8,847 nucleotides of DNA. Origin: an uncultured Bacilli bacterium. Its GTDB lineage: Bacteria; Bacillota_I; Bacilli_A; RF39; UBA660. This document shows positions 1 through 6,448 of the stretch, piece by piece. A program made the position numbers and the translations under genes. The notes below the pieces were generated by a model. The model was given only the letters and a program-made list of their open reading frames with translations. It had not been told where the DNA came from and searched no databases. How positions within the stretch are numbered: the stretch's first letter is position 1; each line of letters starts with the position of its first letter. The stretch is taken from positions 1 through 8,847 of the forward strand of contig CAKONX010000048.1 in NCBI GenBank assembly GCA_934098345.1, written 5' to 3'.

Positions 1-620
1 ATAATTTCCTCGATTTTACTAATATTATAATCAAAAGAATCACCATACATATATAAAATATTATCTTTAGAATAAAAATACGTTGATAATAAATCATAAT
101 CTATTTTTTGCTTTTGATGTAATTGACTATAAGAATTATCATAAGATTTTCTAATATCATATATTGCACCATCAAGTCTTGATGTAACATCAGAGTTCAT
201 ATTATACGTTGTATCATATATTTCATATCGTTCATCATCAAATGTTAAAAATTCAATATCTTGTGAATAATTAGGCATAATTGTCATTACTTTTATTTCA
301 TTAGGTATAGTATAAACCTCTTTATAACTTAATTCACCTAAACTTAATTTATTAGGATAGAAAATATAAGCTTTGTTATTGCTAATGAAAGCATATTTAG
401 TGAATGTTGTATCTTCATTTAATACTTCTCCACCAATAAACTTTTTATATTCATGTTTTTCTTTTTGATTCTTTTTAGCAAATTCTACCAACGTAGTTAT
501 TTCTTTTTTATCTTCTTTCTTTTCTTCTACTTTCTTTTTATCTTTTGGTAAAATTAACATTACTAAAACTATAATTAGAATTACTGAAAATCCTATAAAT
601 ATCCATTTTTTTTCTTTCAT
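1..620 (-). CDS. Membrane-anchored protein of unknown function, C-terminus beyond the window edge
   Basis: An open frame runs from an ATG at 620 to the left edge without a stop, giving 206 residues of an incomplete protein. Residues 1-5 are charged (MKEKK), 6-24 form one hydrophobic segment (IFIGFSVILIIVLVMLIL), and 26-60 are a Lys/Glu-rich linker. The rest is rich in Tyr, Asp and beta-prone stretches, as expected of an exported domain held by an uncleaved N-terminal anchor. No lipobox cysteine is present. The gene starts 7 nt after the stop of the neighbouring minus-strand gene, and the likely ribosome binding site (AGTAGG) overlaps that stop, so the two are probably co-transcribed and translationally coupled. 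I do not recognise the family. The reading frame is well supported; the function is unknown. Confidence 0.8.
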   Translation of the reverse strand, partial: MKEKKWIFIGFSVILIIVLVMLILPKDKKKVEEKKEDKKEITTLVEFAKKNQKEKHEYKKFIGGEVLNEDTTFTKYAFISNNKAYIFYPNKLSLGELSYKEVYTIPNEIKVMTIMPNYSQDIEFLTFDDERYEIYDTTYNMNSDVTSRLDGAIYDIRKSYDNSYSQLHQKQKIDYDLLSTYFYSKDNILYMYGDSFDYNISKIEEI

Positions 621-627
621 AAATTAC

Positions 628-1695
628 CTACTTTTCAATATAACCACTAGTTTTTTCTGTATACATATCTTCAGTTATTGCTTTATATTTAGTACCATCA
701 TAGTCATCTGTAAATCCATTATAAGCTTTATAAATTTCACCAGTATCTGTATTATATACCCTTTCATATCCTAAAGTTGCATCACTTTGCTTTTGACTCA
801 TTATATCAAATGATTTGTTTCTCTTTTCCCAAGAATCCATTATACCAGCTGATATTTGATTTCCTATTTCTCTAATTTGTTGAAAGTTTTTCATCACGGC
901 ATCTTGTTCTTTATAAAATCCATTTATAAATGTATCAGTAAAATCAAGTGAAGAGCATATAGTATTTAATGTATCTTCCCATTCTATAAGTTCATCTTTT
1001 GGTGCAGTAATAAAAATAGCATCATATACATTCAAGTATTGTATATCTATTTGTTTACCTGAAACTATGTTTTCATAAACATAAGATGGTCCAACATCAT
1101 ATACATAAGCTGTAAAAATTCCTTCGCCTTCATTTCCATTGGCATCTTTAAATGTTGCTCTTAACATATCCCCACCTAAACTACCTTTACCTAAATTATC
1201 AGTTACAGTAAAGTCAGTTAATGTTGGAAATGTAAATTTACTAGTGTTATTTAAAGTGCCTAGATCATTAAATATTTTATAAAATCCTTCTGTATCTTTA
1301 GTAGCTATTACACTAGTTTTAGCAAACATACTATTTGGATAATATTTTTGTTGCCATCTTTTAGCATCTTCTGATTTATTATAACCTTCAGTTTTCATAT
1401 TAAAGAAAAACTGATAAATTGGTTTTTCTGGATTATACACTTTAATTGTGTAATGAATACAATCACCAAGAACATCAACTTTCCATCCTTCAGGTAATTT
1501 CAATTTTACTAACCCATTGTCAAAATCAGTAAATGTAATATTTTTTGTTTCACTCTCTTTTATTTTCAATTTAGGTTCATTCGTTATATTAAATATGTTT
1601 TTACCATTTCTATTTTTATTAAATAAAAATAGAAATGCAATAATTATTAAAAGAACTATACCACCAATAATTAAATATTTTTTATTTTTTTCCAC
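628..1695 (-). CDS. Membrane-anchored extracytoplasmic protein of unknown function
   Basis: The 355-residue protein starts at GTG 1695, with AAAGGG 10 nt upstream, and stops at TAG. Residues 7-25 (YLIIGGIVLLIIIAFLFLF) form one membrane segment after a lysine-rich start, predicting an N-in, C-out protein. A polar linker (about 26-52) leads to a mixed alpha/beta domain beginning with a TFTDFDNGLVKLKLPEGW stretch. That opening resembles the PsbP/DcrB-like outer-surface folds in style only; this is an inference. Residues about 286-350 form a distinctive C-terminal segment containing SWEKRNKSFDIMSQKQSDA and GYERVYNTDTGEIYKAYNGF, which looks like a separate conserved module. There are only two cysteines, C79 and C247, possibly a disulfide pair. 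It is the first gene of a two-gene unit and has a clear promoter upstream. I cannot assign a function. Confidence 0.85.
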   Translation of the reverse strand: MEKNKKYLIIGGIVLLIIIAFLFLFNKNRNGKNIFNITNEPKLKIKESETKNITFTDFDNGLVKLKLPEGWKVDVLGDCIHYTIKVYNPEKPIYQFFFNMKTEGYNKSEDAKRWQQKYYPNSMFAKTSVIATKDTEGFYKIFNDLGTLNNTSKFTFPTLTDFTVTDNLGKGSLGGDMLRATFKDANGNEGEGIFTAYVYDVGPSYVYENIVSGKQIDIQYLNVYDAIFITAPKDELIEWEDTLNTICSSLDFTDTFINGFYKEQDAVMKNFQQIREIGNQISAGIMDSWEKRNKSFDIMSQKQSDATLGYERVYNTDTGEIYKAYNGFTDDYDGTKYKAITEDMYTEKTSGYIEK

Positions 1696-1717
1696 AAACT
1701 CACATCCCTTTATAATT

Positions 1718-1745
1718 ATTATATAAATTTATAAAAAGTTTTCAA
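1718..1745 (-). promoter_or_regulatory. Promoter of the two-gene membrane-protein unit
   Basis: On the minus strand TTGAAA (1745-1740) is followed by a 16-nt spacer and a perfect TATAAT (1723-1718), a SigA-type promoter. The predicted start site, about 7 nt further on, falls next to the AAAGGG ribosome binding site, giving a leader of only about 16 nt. It lies back to back with the dGTPase promoter. Confidence 0.7.
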
Positions 1746-1807
1746 TTGACTTGTCAGTAAAATCAATGCTTTTAATGGCAAGTATTATTTTTTATACTTA
1801 AACAATA

Positions 1808-1816
1808 TGATATAAT
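1808..1816 (+). promoter_or_regulatory. Extended -10 promoter of the dGTPase-family gene
   Basis: The sequence TGATATAAT is a perfect extended -10 element (TGnTATAAT). No good -35 is found at 16-18 nt; the position holds only T residues, which is tolerable for an extended -10 promoter. The expected start site, near 1823, coincides with the ribosome binding site AGGTGG (1823-1828), so the 5' leader would be only about 11 nt. Confidence 0.65.
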
Positions 1817-1833
1817 TTTTTTAGGTGGTAGTC

Positions 1834-2958
1834 ATGAATATAAAAAAAATTATGTTAAAACATGAAAAGGGATATAAAAAGTACGCTTCTTTTAATAAGG
1901 ATGCAGTTAGGTTTAATGATTATGATAAAAATGATATTAGGCCTGAATACTTTAGAGACATTGATAGAATTATTCATAGTATGAATTATTCAAGATATAT
2001 GAATAAAACTCAGGTATTTACAAAATCCAATAATGATCATGTTTCAACAAGAATGATACATGTTCAACTTGTTAGTAAAGTTGCAAGAACTATTGGAAGA
2101 GCTCTTTCATTAAATGAAGATTTAATTGAAGCTGGAGCTTTAGGTCATGATTTAGGTCATACACCATTTGGTCACTTTGGAGAATCTGTTTTAAATGAAA
2201 TATCTTTAAAACATAATGAAGGTTATTTTATGCATAATGTTCAATCAGTAAGAAATATGATGTATGTAGAAAATCATGGTGAAGGTCATAATTTAACAGT
2301 TCAAGTTCTAGATATTTTTCTTTGTCATAATGGTGAATTAGTTCAAAATGAATATAGACCAGTAAGAAAAACCAAAGAAGAATTTTTAACTCAATATGAA
2401 GATTGTTATAAAAATAAAGATGCTTCTAAAAATTTAATACCTATGACTTTAGAAGGATGTGTTGTTAGAATAAGCGATATAATTGCTTATTTAGGTCGTG
2501 ATATAGAAGATGCAATTAGACTTAACGCATTTGATATAAAGGATTTACCAAAAAGCATTAAAGATATTTTAGGAAGCAGTAATAAAGATATTGTTAATAC
2601 TATTATTTTAGATATAATAGAAAATTCAATTAATAAAAATTATATATCTATGTCACCTAAAATATATAAAGCTATTAATGATTTAAAAAAATTTAATTAT
2701 AAAAACATATATTCCAAATCAATGACAGAAGATACTCAAAAATATTTAAAAGATGGTTTTTATCAAATATTTGATCACTTCTTAGAACAAATTAAAAACA
2801 AAAATACTAAGTCAATTATCTATAAAGACTTTTTAAAAGATATGAATGAAAATTATTTAGAGAATACAAGTGATGAAAGAAAAGTAATTGATTTCATTGC
2901 TGGAATGACTGATGAATATTTTCTAAAACAATATAAAAAATTAGCTAAAGAAAGCTAA
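1834..2958 (+). CDS. dgt: HD-domain dNTP triphosphohydrolase (dGTPase family)
   Basis: The protein belongs to the dGTPase branch of the HD phosphohydrolases, which cleave dNTPs to the deoxynucleoside and triphosphate in the cytoplasm. The opening RDIDRIIHSMNYSRYMNKTQ (about 41-60) matches the family N-terminal signature. The metal-site residues are visible: H76 in STRMIH, H105-D106 in GHDLGHTPFGH, and D215 in RISDIIAYLGRDIEDAI. A family-typical HNxQS motif (HNVQS, 134-138) and a C-terminal VIDFIAGMTDEYFL segment are also present. I choose ATG 1834 (374 residues) because an in-frame GTG at 1825 lies inside the AGGTGG ribosome binding site. The 374-residue length is within the usual range for short dGTPases. 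Substrate preference among dNTPs, and any allosteric control, cannot be read from the sequence. It is a single-gene unit with its own promoter and a terminator inside its last codons. Confidence 0.85.
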   Translation: MNIKKIMLKHEKGYKKYASFNKDAVRFNDYDKNDIRPEYFRDIDRIIHSMNYSRYMNKTQVFTKSNNDHVSTRMIHVQLVSKVARTIGRALSLNEDLIEAGALGHDLGHTPFGHFGESVLNEISLKHNEGYFMHNVQSVRNMMYVENHGEGHNLTVQVLDIFLCHNGELVQNEYRPVRKTKEEFLTQYEDCYKNKDASKNLIPMTLEGCVVRISDIIAYLGRDIEDAIRLNAFDIKDLPKSIKDILGSSNKDIVNTIILDIIENSINKNYISMSPKIYKAINDLKKFNYKNIYSKSMTEDTQKYLKDGFYQIFDHFLEQIKNKNTKSIIYKDFLKDMNENYLENTSDERKVIDFIAGMTDEYFLKQYKKLAKES

Positions 2959-2965
2959 TTTTTTT
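2935..2965. terminator. Bidirectional terminator shared by the convergent dGTPase and surface-protein genes
   Basis: TTAGCT (2941-2946) and AGCTAA (2953-2958) form a 6-bp stem with a 6-nt loop. Seven Ts follow on the plus strand (2959-2965). Six As precede it (2935-2940), which read as a U-tract on the minus strand, so it can work in both directions. The whole hairpin is coding: it spells the last five residues (LAKES) and the TAA stop of the dGTPase gene. The stop of the opposing gene (2964-2966) overlaps the T-run. The stem is A/T-rich, so strength may be moderate. Confidence 0.75.
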
Positions 2966-4688
2966 ATGGTGATAAGACTATTCTGAAACCAGCAAAATTG
3001 TGATTTTCACCAGTTCCTCGATCAAAATTAAATATACCAGCAATTGCTCCGTAATTTGTTCCTCCACCTCTACCAACCCAAGGTAATCCTAATTCAACGA
3101 AAAGTGAACGATCTTGATACCAGCTAGTACTAGCAACTTTAACATTATCAAGGGTATATCTGTAAAAAGGTCCCATTTCTCCAGTCGCATCTCCAAGTAT
3201 TCTATTTTGATACGCAACATTCGTACTTGTATTACTATATACATCAAAATATTTTTTATCATAATTAGATGGAGCTAATCTACTTGATCCAACATTACCG
3301 CTAATGTATGAAGCTAAATATTCTCCAGCTCCTCCACTCATATCATATATTCCACTTATATTTCCTGTTGTACTTGCTAAATAACCTACTTCTGTATTAT
3401 AAGGTTGATTATAGTTATCTCCATCACCAGATACTCCAGGATATGTTTGTTGATTCGTTGATGGTAATGCTGAATATCCAGTTTTATAATTAGAATTATT
3501 ATTTATGTTTATCTCTTTATTTATTCCATATTTAGAATGACTTAAATATGCTACTGCTCCCCATTCTGTATTCTTCATCATGTGTGAATCTAACTCACGA
3601 TGGTAATTATAACTTGTCTTAAAAATATTACCAACATTAATATTTCTCCACCCATATACATTTGGCTTTACTATCACTTTGCTTGCATTAGTAGAATTTA
3701 CTTGTGCAGCACTCACGCTTGTTGCTCCTTTATAGCCTGTTTCAAATTTTCCTACCCATAAACCATTTACATCAAATGTAGTAAATGCTGGATGAGTTAA
3801 CCATTCTCCATTTTTATTTCCATTTGAAATCCTTTCATTCTTGGTTTCAAATTCAATTTCAATTTCACTTGGATTACTTGTTACATCTGAAAGTCTTGAA
3901 AGTGTTGTTAACGAAACATCATCAACATTAAACAATTTATATCTAAACCTTGGTATCCACACAAAATATGATTCTATATCATCTTCATTAATAATGTCTC
4001 CTTCGTTATAATTGACTCCATCCCTTAAAATTACTGCATTAGCCCAGTTTTTTTTCTCATATGAGTACCATTCTTCTTTTAAATTTGCATAAGCAATAGT
4101 TCCTTCACCAGAAATAGTTATAGGTACTAACTCATCAGTTAAAACTGGATCTGTTCCATTTAATAGCAATTCCGCATAATCTCCTTTTATACCAAGTATA
4201 TTTCTTTCTACAGCATTAACTTCTAAGGTACATATATACTCTTCTCTTACTTCTTCTGTAGCCACCTTGTTTAAGGTAACTGTTAATGTTCCATTTAATG
4301 TTTCTTTTGCTTTTATAACTGTTGCATTTCCTTCTAGTTCATTTTTGACACTTGTATATTTTGCTGTTGTATTTTCTTTTGTTTTACAATTTACTTGCAC
4401 TTCAGCATCATAGTTACTTGAATTATTTGTTACTTTATATGCAAGTATCGAAGTTTGATTTAATTTTTTTAAATCAGTTGTTGAAAAATCGATTATTTTC
4501 TTTGTATCATCTATAACAGATGCATATACATCTGTTCCATCTAATGAAGCCGCAGTAAATATTACAGAAAAATCTTCCACATTTTCTCCTATTTTTGCAC
4601 TTCCGTTAATTACCAATGTTGTCGAAACAGTAGCAAAACCAATTGCAAAAAATAGTATGAAAATTGCTATACTTGCTCGTTTTTTCAT
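2964..4688 (-). CDS. Exported surface protein with C-terminal FGE-sulfatase/C-type-lectin-like domain
   Basis: The protein is 574 residues from ATG 4688. An in-frame GTG three codons upstream is possible but less likely, because the GGGTG just before the ATG best fits its ribosome binding site. Residues 5-28 are a hydrophobic signal or anchor. Residues about 29-163 are Thr/Asn/Val-rich and beta-like, with the only two cysteines (C101, C153), perhaps a disulfide. A middle module (about 165-250) contains WYSYEKKNWANAVI and YFVWIPRFRYKLFN. Residues about 295-574 contain NTEWGAVAYLSHSKYG, GIYDMSGGAGEY and a Gly/Asn-rich end closing with AGFRIVL, the pattern of SUMF1/FGE-like domains that form C-type-lectin folds in surface and phage receptor-binding proteins. 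The catalytic cysteines of true formylglycine-generating enzymes are absent, so a binding role is inferred. There is no LPXTG or C-terminal anchor. It sits between housekeeping genes and looks like an accessory insertion. Confidence 0.8.
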   Translation of the reverse strand: MKKRASIAIFILFFAIGFATVSTTLVINGSAKIGENVEDFSVIFTAASLDGTDVYASVIDDTKKIIDFSTTDLKKLNQTSILAYKVTNNSSNYDAEVQVNCKTKENTTAKYTSVKNELEGNATVIKAKETLNGTLTVTLNKVATEEVREEYICTLEVNAVERNILGIKGDYAELLLNGTDPVLTDELVPITISGEGTIAYANLKEEWYSYEKKNWANAVILRDGVNYNEGDIINEDDIESYFVWIPRFRYKLFNVDDVSLTTLSRLSDVTSNPSEIEIEFETKNERISNGNKNGEWLTHPAFTTFDVNGLWVGKFETGYKGATSVSAAQVNSTNASKVIVKPNVYGWRNINVGNIFKTSYNYHRELDSHMMKNTEWGAVAYLSHSKYGINKEININNNSNYKTGYSALPSTNQQTYPGVSGDGDNYNQPYNTEVGYLASTTGNISGIYDMSGGAGEYLASYISGNVGSSRLAPSNYDKKYFDVYSNTSTNVAYQNRILGDATGEMGPFYRYTLDNVKVASTSWYQDRSLFVELGLPWVGRGGGTNYGAIAGIFNFDRGTGENHNFAGFRIVLSP

Positions 4689-4772
4689 TGCACACACCCA
4701 TTCTTACCTATATATTACACTATTTTCTAAAAAACATAAAAATAAATTCAAAAAGATTTACATTTTTTTGTC

Positions 4773-4800
4773 AAAAAAAGAAGCAATTATTTTGCTTCTT
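4773..4800 (-). terminator. Terminator of rny, overlapping its 3' codons
   Basis: AAGAAGCAA (4792-4800 read on the minus strand) pairs with TTGCTTCTT (4778-4786) as a 9-bp perfect stem around a 5-nt loop. It is followed by a T-run on the minus strand (complement of 4773-4779). The TAA stop of rny (4787-4789) lies in the loop, and the upstream arm encodes the last residues of the protein. Confidence 0.85.
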
Positions 4801-6334
4801 CTTGAGCTCTAGTTTCTCTGATAACAGTAATTTTAATTGTACCAGGATATTGCATTTCATCTTCGATTTTTTCTTTGATTTCTCTTGCAATTTTAAAGCT
4901 TTTTAAATCATCAACTTCATCTGGTTTAACTAATACACGAATTTCACGACCAGCTTGCATTGCATAACTCTTTTCAACTCCATCAAATGAGTTACCAATA
5001 TTTTCTAATTGTTCTAAACGTTTAACATAGTTTTCCATTGAATCATTTCTAGCACCAGGTCTTGCAGCACTCATTGTGTCTGCAATTTGAACTAAACAAG
5101 AAATAATACTTGTTTGCTCAGTATCTCCATGGTGAGAATGAATTGCATTTATAACAACAGGATCTTCATGATATTTTTTAGCAATTTCAACACCAATCTC
5201 TACATGGCTTCCTTCAACTTCAAAGTCTATAGCTTTTCCAATATCATGTAAAAGTCCAGCTCTTTTAGCAAGAAGGACATTTTCTCCTAACTCTCCAGCC
5301 ATTATTCCACAAAGGTTAGCAACTTCAACAGAATGTTGTAACGCATTTTGACCATAACTGGTTCTAAAGTTTAATTTACCAATTAAATTAACAAGTTCAG
5401 GATCCATTTTAGATAATCCCAAATTATAAACAGCTTCTTTTCCAATTTCTGTTACTCTTGTATTCATATCATTACAAGTTTTATCATATATTTCTTCAAT
5501 TCTTGTTGGATGAATTCTTCCATCTTTAATTAAAGTTTCAATTGTTTGTTTTGCAATTTCTCTTCTAAATGGATCAAATGAAGAAACTACTATTGCCTCA
5601 GGTGTATCATCAATTATTAAATCAACCCCTGTAACCGCTTCAATAGTACGTATATTTCTACCTTCTCTTCCAATAAGTCTACCTTTCATATCATCATTAG
5701 GTAAATTAATTGTTGAAACAGTTTGAATATTTGTAACATCATTAGAATATTTTTCCATTGAATTAACAAGTAAATTTTTAGCTTTATTATCAACTTCTAG
5801 TTTAGCTTCGGCCTCTTTTTCTTTGATAAACTCAGCTATCTCTACTTCCATACTGCTTTCTACTCTTTGCATGATCATGTCATGCGCTTTTTCTTTAGAA
5901 AACTTAGCAATTGTTTCTAACTTTTCCATTTCTTCCTTAAGAAGATCGTCCATTTTACTTTCCTTCTCTTGGACTTGTTTTTGTAAAGCACTTAAATTAT
6001 TATCTTTTTGTTCAAGCATATTATCTCTGTTTTGTAACATTTCTTCTCTTTTATCCAAAGATTGTTCTCTTTGTAAAAGTCTTTCTTCACTTTGAGTAAT
6101 TTCTGCTTTTCTTTCTTTTATTTCTTTATCAGTTTCTTGTTTTAACTTGAAACTTTCTTCTTTTAATTCTAATAAACTATCTCTTTTATGTTTATCAGCT
6201 TCTTTTTTAGCTTCATTTAATAATTTTTCAGCTTTTTTTCCTGCACCAGCACCTGTAAATACAACTATTAAAAAGGTAACTAAACCACCGGCAACAAGAC
6301 CAACAAGAAGTGTAACTATACTTATAGTATCCAT
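4787..6334 (-). CDS. rny: Ribonuclease Y
   Basis: RNase Y is the membrane-anchored endoribonuclease that starts bulk mRNA decay in Firmicutes. The 515-residue protein has the full family layout. A membrane segment (about 4-27) is followed by a long charged coiled coil (about 33-195, many Lys/Glu). Next come a KH domain with GRLIGREGRNIR (218-229) and an HD domain with H334 in ALQHSVEVANLCG, H363-D364 in GLLHDIGKAID, and D419 in QIADTMSAARPGAR. The C-terminal extension includes AGREIRVLVKPDE. I place the start at ATG 6334. An in-frame GTG at 6346 overlaps the GAAGGAG ribosome binding site (6346-6352) and cannot use it. The site is 11 nt from the ATG, slightly long. The gene follows recA, as in Bacillus, but has its own promoter and terminator. 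Confidence 0.96.
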   Translation of the reverse strand: MDTISIVTLLVGLVAGGLVTFLIVVFTGAGAGKKAEKLLNEAKKEADKHKRDSLLELKEESFKLKQETDKEIKERKAEITQSEERLLQREQSLDKREEMLQNRDNMLEQKDNNLSALQKQVQEKESKMDDLLKEEMEKLETIAKFSKEKAHDMIMQRVESSMEVEIAEFIKEKEAEAKLEVDNKAKNLLVNSMEKYSNDVTNIQTVSTINLPNDDMKGRLIGREGRNIRTIEAVTGVDLIIDDTPEAIVVSSFDPFRREIAKQTIETLIKDGRIHPTRIEEIYDKTCNDMNTRVTEIGKEAVYNLGLSKMDPELVNLIGKLNFRTSYGQNALQHSVEVANLCGIMAGELGENVLLAKRAGLLHDIGKAIDFEVEGSHVEIGVEIAKKYHEDPVVINAIHSHHGDTEQTSIISCLVQIADTMSAARPGARNDSMENYVKRLEQLENIGNSFDGVEKSYAMQAGREIRVLVKPDEVDDLKSFKIAREIKEKIEDEMQYPGTIKITVIRETRAQEEAK

Positions 6335-6358
6335 GTGTTTTAACACTCCTTCTATTTT

Positions 6359-6386
6359 TATAGATAATTATATAAACTCATCTATA
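6359..6386 (-). promoter_or_regulatory. Possible 5'-terminal stem-loop in the rny mRNA leader
   Basis: On the minus strand TATAGATGA (6386-6378) can pair with TTATCTATA (6367-6359), 9 bp with one G-U, around a 10-nt loop. The start site predicted from the promoter lies at about 6385, so the hairpin would sit at the very 5' end of the transcript and end just before the ribosome binding site. No T-run follows, so it is not a terminator. All pairs except one are A-U or G-U, so stability is modest. Confidence 0.45.
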
Positions 6387-6391
6387 CATTA

Positions 6392-6420
6392 ATTATAAGA
6401 TAGAATCAAGTTTTTTACAA
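6392..6420 (-). promoter_or_regulatory. Promoter of rny
   Basis: TTGTAA (6420-6415), a 17-nt spacer and a perfect TATAAT (6397-6392) on the minus strand form a strong SigA-type promoter. It begins only 4 nt after the T-run of the recA terminator, giving rny independent transcription with a leader of about 50 nt. Confidence 0.75.
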
Positions 6421-6423
6421 GAT

Positions 6424-6448
6424 AAAAAAAGTGAGTACTTCTACTCAC
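6424..6448 (-). terminator. Terminator of recA, overlapping its stop codon
   Basis: On the minus strand GTGAGTA (6448-6442) and TACTCAC (6437-6431) form a perfect 7-bp stem with a 4-nt GAAG loop, followed by seven Ts (6430-6424). The TAG stop (6443-6441) and the last two recA codons lie in the upstream arm. Confidence 0.88.

Noticed and set aside
1825..1833. Upstream GTG start for the dGTPase-family gene, adding three residues
   Set aside because: The GTG lies inside the AGGTGG ribosome binding site and almost at the predicted transcription start.
2964..3120. Active diversity-generating retroelement variable region
   Set aside because: There is no reverse transcriptase, no template repeat and no AAC-rich codon pattern in the window; only the fold resemblance is kept as a finding.
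2964..4688. Functional formylglycine-generating enzyme
   Set aside because: The domain resembles the FGE fold, but the only cysteines are in the N-terminal domain, so the catalytic pair is missing.
4601..4702. Short minus-strand frame starting at an ATG 4 nt after AGGTAAGA, overlapping the surface-protein start
   Set aside because: It gives only about 31 codons with no recognisable feature and lies over the signal-peptide codons of the real gene in another frame.
4689..4786. Promoter for the surface-protein gene in the gap after rny
   Set aside because: A TAATAT-like -10 can be found, but no -35 at usable spacing, so I do not list it as a feature; the gene must still be transcribed from here or by read-through of the rny terminator.
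5823..6095. Plus-strand frame of about 90 codons inside rny
   Set aside because: It is Ser/Leu-rich low complexity, the antisense shadow of the Lys/Glu coiled-coil codons of RNase Y, and has no ribosome binding site.
6335..6346. Upstream GTG start for rny, adding four residues
   Set aside because: The GTG overlaps the GAAGGAG ribosome binding site, so it could not be read from that site; the ATG at 6334 fits the family N-terminus.
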